Part shown: piece after piece, positions 6,572 to 10,126 of the stretch | Numbering within the stretch: the stretch's first letter is position 1 | Layout of the letters: each line of letters starts with the position of its first letter | Source: Caulobacteraceae bacterium | Lineage (GTDB): Bacteria > Pseudomonadota > Alphaproteobacteria > Caulobacterales > Caulobacteraceae | NCBI GenBank assembly: GCA_947501315.1 | Contig: CANMXH010000076.1 | Span: forward strand, 1-10,126 | DNA length: 10,126 nucleotides | Direction: 5' to 3' | Notes under the pieces: model-generated | Told to the model about the DNA's origin: nothing | What the model saw: only the letters and a program-made list of their open reading frames with translations | The model's database searches: none | Program-made: the position numbers and the translations under genes

Positions 6572-6811
6572 CTACTCCCAGCGGGTGTAGACCCCGCCGC
6601 CCTCGTCCCATTCGCCGCCGGCGTCGAGGATGTCGTCGAAATCGAGCATCCGGTCCAGGATCACGCCGGCGATGACGCCGACGGCGGCGACGCCCAGCAG
6701 GACGGCGATACTGCCGATGCCGACCTTTTCATTGCGGGTCAGGCGGCGGCGACCCTGGGGGTCAATGATCCGGTCACGTCCGCGCTTCAAGCGTGTTGCG
6801 ATTCTGGGCAT
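6572..6811 (-). CDS. Small single-pass membrane protein of unknown function (79 aa)
   Basis: I do not recognise this protein. The N-terminal 28 residues are very basic (MPRIATRLKRGRDRIIDPQG, then RRRLTRNEK). One hydrophobic segment follows (about 30-52, rich in Gly, Ala, Ile and Val). The C-terminal tail is acidic (DFDDILDAGGEWDEGG). The charge pattern suggests the N-terminus stays in the cytoplasm. Its ATG shares one base with the def stop codon (TGATG at 6809-6813), so translation is coupled to def and the two are surely in one operon. That tight link and a real membrane segment argue for a true gene. A link to peptide deformylation or nascent-chain export is guesswork. Confidence 0.8.
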   Translation of the reverse strand: MPRIATRLKRGRDRIIDPQGRRRLTRNEKVGIGSIAVLLGVAAVGVIAGVILDRMLDFDDILDAGGEWDEGGGVYTRWE

Positions 6812-7401
6812 CAGGCGGCCAACCTTGCATTCTTCTTCACCTTGGCCACGGCGCGTTCGCGCTTCAGCCGGGACAGGTGGTCGATGAACAGGACGCCCTC
6901 GAGGTGGTCCATCTCGTGCTGGATACAGACGGCATAGAGGCCCTCGGCCTCTTCCTCGACCGTCTCGCCGGCATAGTTCATGTAGCGCAGGCGGACCCGG
7001 GCGGGGCGTTCGACGCGGTCGAAATACTCCGGCACCGACAGGCAGCCTTCCTCATAGGTGAACAGCTCTTCGGAGGCCTGGATGATCTCCGGATTGACGT
7101 AGTAGCGCGGATTGCGGCGCGCGAGTTCCCATTTGGCCCGGTCCTCGTCCGACAGTTCGGCGGGGTCCTGATCGTCGGCGAGGCCGTCGCGATCATTGAG
7201 GTCCATGACGATGACCCGGCGGGTGTCGCCGATCTGGACGGCAGCCAGGCCGATGCCGGGGGCGTCGTACATGGTGTCGAGCATGTCATCCATCAGGCGA
7301 CGCAGCTCATCGGTCACCGGCCCTTCGACGGGGGTGGAGATCTGCTTCAGCACCGCCAGGTCGGCGGCGTTGTCGATGGTGAGGATGCGACGGACGGCCA
7401 T
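6811..7401 (-). CDS. def: Peptide deformylase (196 aa)
   Basis: Removes the formyl group from the N-terminal Met of new proteins; a metal (usually Fe2+) enzyme acting at the ribosome. All three family motifs are present: GIGLAAVQ (49-56), EGCLS with metal ligand C120, and HEMDH with ligands H162 and H166 and catalytic E163. A charged insertion of about 28 residues (71-98) sits between motifs 1 and 2, making it longer than E. coli Def (169 aa). The ATG at 7401 starts MAVRRILTIDNAADL, as expected. A GTG at 7446 in frame would add 15 residues unlike the family and is not preferred. It lies 57 bp downstream of the thioesterase gene and overlaps the membrane-protein gene by one base. Its functional partner fmt is on the same strand but separated by the P450 block. 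Confidence 0.97.
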   Translation of the reverse strand: MAVRRILTIDNAADLAVLKQISTPVEGPVTDELRRLMDDMLDTMYDAPGIGLAAVQIGDTRRVIVMDLNDRDGLADDQDPAELSDEDRAKWELARRNPRYYVNPEIIQASEELFTYEEGCLSVPEYFDRVERPARVRLRYMNYAGETVEEEAEGLYAVCIQHEMDHLEGVLFIDHLSRLKRERAVAKVKKNARLAA

Positions 7402-7458
7402 GCCCGCGAGGTAGGGGCGCAGCGGCCAAAGGTCAAGATTTCCCACCGTCGCAGTGGG

Positions 7459-7863
7459 TTATGCGGCGGGGTCCGGCAGGGGCCTCGGCTTGCGGTCCTG
7501 GTCGATGGCCACATAGGTGAAGATGCCCTCGGTGACCCGCACGGAGGCGGCCTGGGCATGGTCGCGCGGGCGTTTCCAGGCCTCGACATGGACGCGGATC
7601 GAGGTGCGGCCGGTCTTGAGGACGCGGGCGTAGATGGAGACCTCGTCGCCGACAGAGACGGGCTGGTGGAAGACCATGCCGTCGAGCGCAATGGTCACGC
7701 AGCGGCCCCGGGCCAGTTCGAAGGCGGGGGTGGCGCCGGCGAGGTCCATATGGGCCAGCAGCCAGCCGCCGAAGATGTCGCCCTCGGGGTTGGTGTCGGC
7801 CGGCATGGCGATGACGCGCCCGACGGGCTGGCCGGTTGGCACGGTCGGAAGGGCGTCGGTCAC
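7459..7863 (-). CDS. Acyl-CoA thioesterase, YciA-like hotdog fold (134 aa)
   Basis: Hydrolyses acyl-CoA esters in the cytoplasm, tuning free CoA and acyl-CoA pools. The sequence follows E. coli YciA closely: MPADTNPEGDIFGGWLLAHM then D40, LDGMVFHQPVSVGDEV, and FTYVAIDQDRKPRPLP near the C-terminus. N25, the GDIFGGW loop and D40 are the hotdog active-site elements. The length is normal for the family. The start is a GTG at 7863 with GGAG a few bases upstream. It begins 27 bp after the tRNA-Arg gene on the same strand and precedes def by 57 bp, so all may share transcripts. Exact substrate chain length cannot be read from sequence. Confidence 0.93.
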   Translation of the reverse strand: MTDALPTVPTGQPVGRVIAMPADTNPEGDIFGGWLLAHMDLAGATPAFELARGRCVTIALDGMVFHQPVSVGDEVSIYARVLKTGRTSIRVHVEAWKRPRDHAQAASVRVTEGIFTYVAIDQDRKPRPLPDPAA

Positions 7864-7890
7864 GCGCGGCTCCGGCAGGACAAGGGAAAA

Positions 7891-7967
7891 TGGCGCACCC
7901 GAGAGGATTCGAACCTCTGACCCCTGCCTTCGGAGGGCAGTACTCTATCCAGCTGAGCTACGGGTGC
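7891..7967 (-). tRNA. tRNA-Arg (anticodon CCG)
   Basis: A 77-nt cloverleaf on the minus strand with the acceptor stem GCACCCG/CGGGTGC and discriminator G. The anticodon stem is CTGCC/GGCAG with loop CTCCGAA (anticodon CCG, reading CGG), and the T arm is AGAGG-TTCGAAT-CCTCT. The 3' CCA is encoded (7891-7893) and followed by TTTT. CGG is a common Arg codon in GC-rich genomes, so the gene is expected to matter. Confidence 0.97.
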
Positions 7968-8123
7968 GTCTGACGGCGAAACGCCGGACGAAGGGCCTTA
8001 CAGCAGGAGCGCGCCGCCCTCAATCCCGAATGCGCCCTGCCGCGTGCCGGGGTCCGGGCCGGGCGGGTCGATTTGCAGGGTGCGGGCCGGCCCGTCCCGG
8101 TCTAGCCTGTCACCGCTTCGATG

Positions 8124-8130
8124 AGGGAGG
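8124..8130 (+). promoter_or_regulatory. Ribosome binding site of the DUF885 gene
   Basis: AGGGAGG lies five bases before the ATG at 8136. An in-frame ATG at 8121 overlaps this site and is therefore not the likely start. Confidence 0.8.
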
Positions 8131-8135
8131 TCCCG

Positions 8136-9449
8136 ATGCGTGCCGTTCTGTTCAGCCTGATGATGCTTGTGGGAGCCTGGGCGACCGCGCCGGACGAGGC
8201 CAGGGCCGGCCCGCCCGACGTCGCGCCGGACAGTCTCAACGCCATCGCCGAATCCTATGTGATGCTGATCCTCGACATCGGCGAGCTCGAGCCGGGCTAT
8301 GTGGACGCCTATTACGGCCCGGCCGAATGGCAGGTGGCGGCCCGGGCCGAGACCGAGACCCCGGCCCTGCTGATCCAGCGCGCCGGGGCCCTGACCGACC
8401 GGCTGGCCGACCTCGACCGCAACGGCGGCATGGCGGGCGCGAGCCCGGCCGAGGTCCAGCGGCGCAAATATCTGGCCGCCCATGTCTCGGCGGCGGCGGC
8501 GCGGCTGCGGATGATCTCGGGCGAGGTGATGAGTTTCGCCGATGAGGCCGAGGCCCTGTTCGGCATCCGGCCGGACCTGCCGCCGCTGGAGAGCTACGAC
8601 CCGGTGCTGGCGGAGATCGACGCCCTGCTGCCGGGCGAAGGCTCGCTGACCGACCGGGTCATCGCCTTCCGGGCCGACTTTGTCATTCCGAAGGACCGGC
8701 TGCAGCCGGTGATGGACGCCGCCATCGCCGAGTGCCGCCGTCGCACCGCCGTCCATATCGAACTGCCGGCCCATGAGCGGTTCACCCTGAGCTTTGTCGG
8801 CGACAAGGTCTGGTCGGGCTACAACTATTATCTCGGGGACGCGGCCAGCCGGATCGAGATCAATTCCGACCTGCCGATCTATACTGAACGGGCCATCGAT
8901 CTCGGCTGCCACGAAGGCTATCCGGGCCACCACGTCTACAACGCCCTGCTGGAACAGACCTTTGTGCGCGAGCGCGGCTGGGTGGAGATGAGCGTCTATC
9001 CGCTGTTCTCGCCCATGTCCTTTGTCGCCGAGGGCAGCGCCAACTACGGCATCGACCTGGCCTTTCCGGGCGATGAGGGGCTGGCCTATGAGCGGGATGT
9101 GCTGTTCCCGCTGGCGGGTCTCGACCCGTCCACGACCGGACGCAAGGCGCGGCTCGGGGCGCTGATGCGGCAGCTGGCGCGGGCGGAATACACGATCGCG
9201 GACGCCTATCTGGCCGGCCGGATCGACCGGGCCGAGGCGATCCGGCTGGTGATGCACTACAGCCTGTTCAGTGAGGCGCGGGCGACCCAGCGGGTGCGGT
9301 TCATCGACGTCAACCGCAGCTATGTCATCAACTACGGCCTCGGCCGCGATGTGGTCCAGGCCTGGGTCGAACGCCAGGGACCGGATCACTGGCAGGGGAT
9401 GGAGACCCTGCTGGCGAGCCAGATCCTGCCGGTGGATCTGGTGGAGTAG
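8136..9449 (+). CDS. DUF885-family secreted putative metallopeptidase (437 aa)
   Basis: The N-terminus (MRAVLFSLMMLVGAWATAPD, then EARAG) looks like a signal peptide cleaved near residue 24, so the mature protein is probably periplasmic. The key motif is the DUF885 signature HEGYPGHH (259-266), a HExxPGHH form of a zinc-binding motif. AEGSANYG (E299) downstream is a likely third metal ligand. The C-terminal region has RVRFIDVNRSYVINYGLGRD and a short helical end. Members I know of are usually 550-600 residues with an N-terminal helical domain; this one is well over 100 residues shorter. Peptidase activity in the family is inferred from the motif, and no substrate can be named. It is a single gene, convergent with the small exported protein gene downstream. 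Confidence 0.85.
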   Translation: MRAVLFSLMMLVGAWATAPDEARAGPPDVAPDSLNAIAESYVMLILDIGELEPGYVDAYYGPAEWQVAARAETETPALLIQRAGALTDRLADLDRNGGMAGASPAEVQRRKYLAAHVSAAAARLRMISGEVMSFADEAEALFGIRPDLPPLESYDPVLAEIDALLPGEGSLTDRVIAFRADFVIPKDRLQPVMDAAIAECRRRTAVHIELPAHERFTLSFVGDKVWSGYNYYLGDAASRIEINSDLPIYTERAIDLGCHEGYPGHHVYNALLEQTFVRERGWVEMSVYPLFSPMSFVAEGSANYGIDLAFPGDEGLAYERDVLFPLAGLDPSTTGRKARLGALMRQLARAEYTIADAYLAGRIDRAEAIRLVMHYSLFSEARATQRVRFIDVNRSYVINYGLGRDVVQAWVERQGPDHWQGMETLLASQILPVDLVE

Positions 9450-9450
9450 G

Positions 9451-9470
9451 GCTTGGGGCTTGGGGCTTGG
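9451..9470. repeat. Three tandem copies of a 7-bp unit (gcttggg)
   Basis: Copies begin at 9451, 9458 and 9465, the third ending in gcttgg before diverging. It lies between the DUF885 stop codon and the convergent small gene. Probably slipped-strand repeat DNA with no function of its own. Confidence 0.6.
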
Positions 9471-9498
9471 CGTATCCGTATTTGACAAACCTGCGCTG

Positions 9499-9882
9499 TC
9501 AGAACAGCGGAGTGGCCGAAACGACAACACAGTCGCCGACGAACGCGGCGCTGCCGCCAAGCGGATCGTTGTAGTTGATACGAATTTCGCCAGACATTCG
9601 GTCAATGACCACGTTCAGACGGCTTACGAGGTTGGGCTTCATGGAGCCGCGAATCTCCCGGTCGGTAATCACCACGTCTCGCAGATCGCGCCAGAAGTCC
9701 TGCCTGTCGCCCACGATCGTCGCAAACATACCTGATGGTGCCCGCACCCGAACGGCCTCGCCGTTGATTTCTACCGTGGCTCTAGCGACCTCCTGACGAG
9801 AAAGGTCAGCGATGCCGTCGCACTGCAGAGTCACGGGTACCTGTGCCTGCGCCAGTACCAGCAAGACCAAGAGGGCAATCAC
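9499..9882 (-). CDS. Small exported protein of unknown function (127 aa)
   Basis: I do not recognise a family. A short hydrophobic start (MIALLVLLVLAQAQ) looks like a signal peptide cleaved near residue 14. The mature part has two Cys (about C21 and C118) that could form a disulfide in the periplasm. Its alternating hydrophobic pattern suggests a small beta-rich domain (TVEINGEAVRVRAP, INYNDP). The start is GTG at 9882. That GTG overlaps the stop of an upstream in-frame fragment (GTGA), hinting that it was once the second gene of a coupled pair. Its codons are less GC-biased than the neighbours, which could mean it is foreign or weakly expressed. Confidence 0.7.
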   Translation of the reverse strand: MIALLVLLVLAQAQVPVTLQCDGIADLSRQEVARATVEINGEAVRVRAPSGMFATIVGDRQDFWRDLRDVVITDREIRGSMKPNLVSRLNVVIDRMSGEIRINYNDPLGGSAAFVGDCVVVSATPLF

Positions 9883-9956
9883 TTCTCAGGCTCCACTTCC
9901 GGCTTCGGCGCAGTCGCCACCTTCCGCACCTTGCACTCAAAGGCAAGCCCTGAGCC

Positions 9957-10126
9957 TCACTGCGCCAGCATGCCGCCGTCGATCTTGAACTCGGTGCCGG
10001 TGACGAATTTTGACTCGTCGGCGGCGAGGTAGAGGACGCAGTACGCCACGTCGTCCGGCTCGCCGATTCGCTTCATGGGGATGCCGCGGCTGAGGCGTTC
10101 GTGGGCCTTGGCCTCGTCGCCGCCGG
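9957..10126 (-). CDS. Short-chain dehydrogenase/reductase (SDR), C-terminal 55 residues (partial)
   Basis: The end of a classical SDR oxidoreductase, cut by the right edge. The frame reads RGIPMKRIGEPDDVAYCVLY, then LAADESKFVTGTEFKIDGGM and LAQ before a TGA at 9957-9959. The pattern P(M/L)xRxGxPxDVA...LAS(D/E)xSxFVTGxxxxxDGG is the standard SDR C-terminus. The NAD(P)-binding motif and the catalytic Tyr-Lys lie outside the window, so the substrate cannot be guessed. Confidence 0.92.
   Translation of the reverse strand, partial: GGDEAKAHERLSRGIPMKRIGEPDDVAYCVLYLAADESKFVTGTEFKIDGGMLAQ

Noticed and set aside
7402..7446. GTG start for def at 7446
   Set aside because: It would add 15 residues unlike any Def; the ATG at 7401 gives the canonical N-terminus.
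6793..7920. Plus-strand frame of 375 codons across def, the thioesterase and the tRNA
   Set aside because: It is antisense to two clear genes and runs into the tRNA; there is no family similarity.
7998..9605. Minus-strand frame of 535 codons opposite the DUF885 gene
   Set aside because: The composition is that of an antisense shadow (His/Arg/Gln-rich), while the plus strand carries a signal peptide, HEGYPGHH and a good ribosome binding site.

Overview
This is a high-GC chromosomal window whose gene content and protein sequences suggest an alphaproteobacterium, most likely Caulobacterales (Brevundimonas or Caulobacter type). That assignment is inferred from the look of PolA, Def, Fmt, TruA, the YciA-like thioesterase and the Arg tRNA; no marker gene proves it.

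Layout, left to right. At 1-582 (minus) is the start of DNA polymerase I (polA), cut by the window edge. At 627-2285 (minus) is a 552-residue thiamine-diphosphate enzyme of the acetolactate-synthase superfamily. A 348-bp gap holds a 218-bp element with near-perfect 36-bp inverted ends (2366-2583). Then come truA (2634-3371) and fmt (3383-4363), both minus and tightly coupled. A palindromic repeat has been absorbed into the fmt C-terminus. From 4364 to about 6571 is a block unlike its surroundings: a degenerate IS3-family transposase end (4484-4690), about 440 bp of unassigned DNA, and a plus-strand CYP153-type cytochrome P450 (5130-6383) followed by a perfect hairpin. The minus-strand housekeeping run then resumes with a small membrane protein (6572-6811), def (6811-7401), a YciA-like acyl-CoA thioesterase (7459-7863) and tRNA-Arg(CCG) (7891-7967). 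On the plus strand follows a short secreted DUF885-type putative metallopeptidase (8136-9449). The minus strand then has a small exported protein (9499-9882) and the C-terminal end of a short-chain dehydrogenase (9957-10126, cut by the edge).

How the genes fit together. Def and Fmt are the two formyl-group enzymes of translation initiation and are usually close neighbours. Here they lie on the same strand but are split by about 2.2 kb carrying IS debris and an oppositely oriented P450. The simplest reading is that a def-(small membrane protein)-fmt-truA cluster was interrupted by acquired DNA bringing an alkane/fatty-acid hydroxylase. CYP153 enzymes need a ferredoxin and a ferredoxin reductase, and neither is in this window.

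No CRISPR array, phage module, toxin-antitoxin pair or clearly new multi-gene system was seen. The most notable items are the split formylation cluster, the 218-bp inverted-repeat element, and the repeat-derived tail on Fmt.
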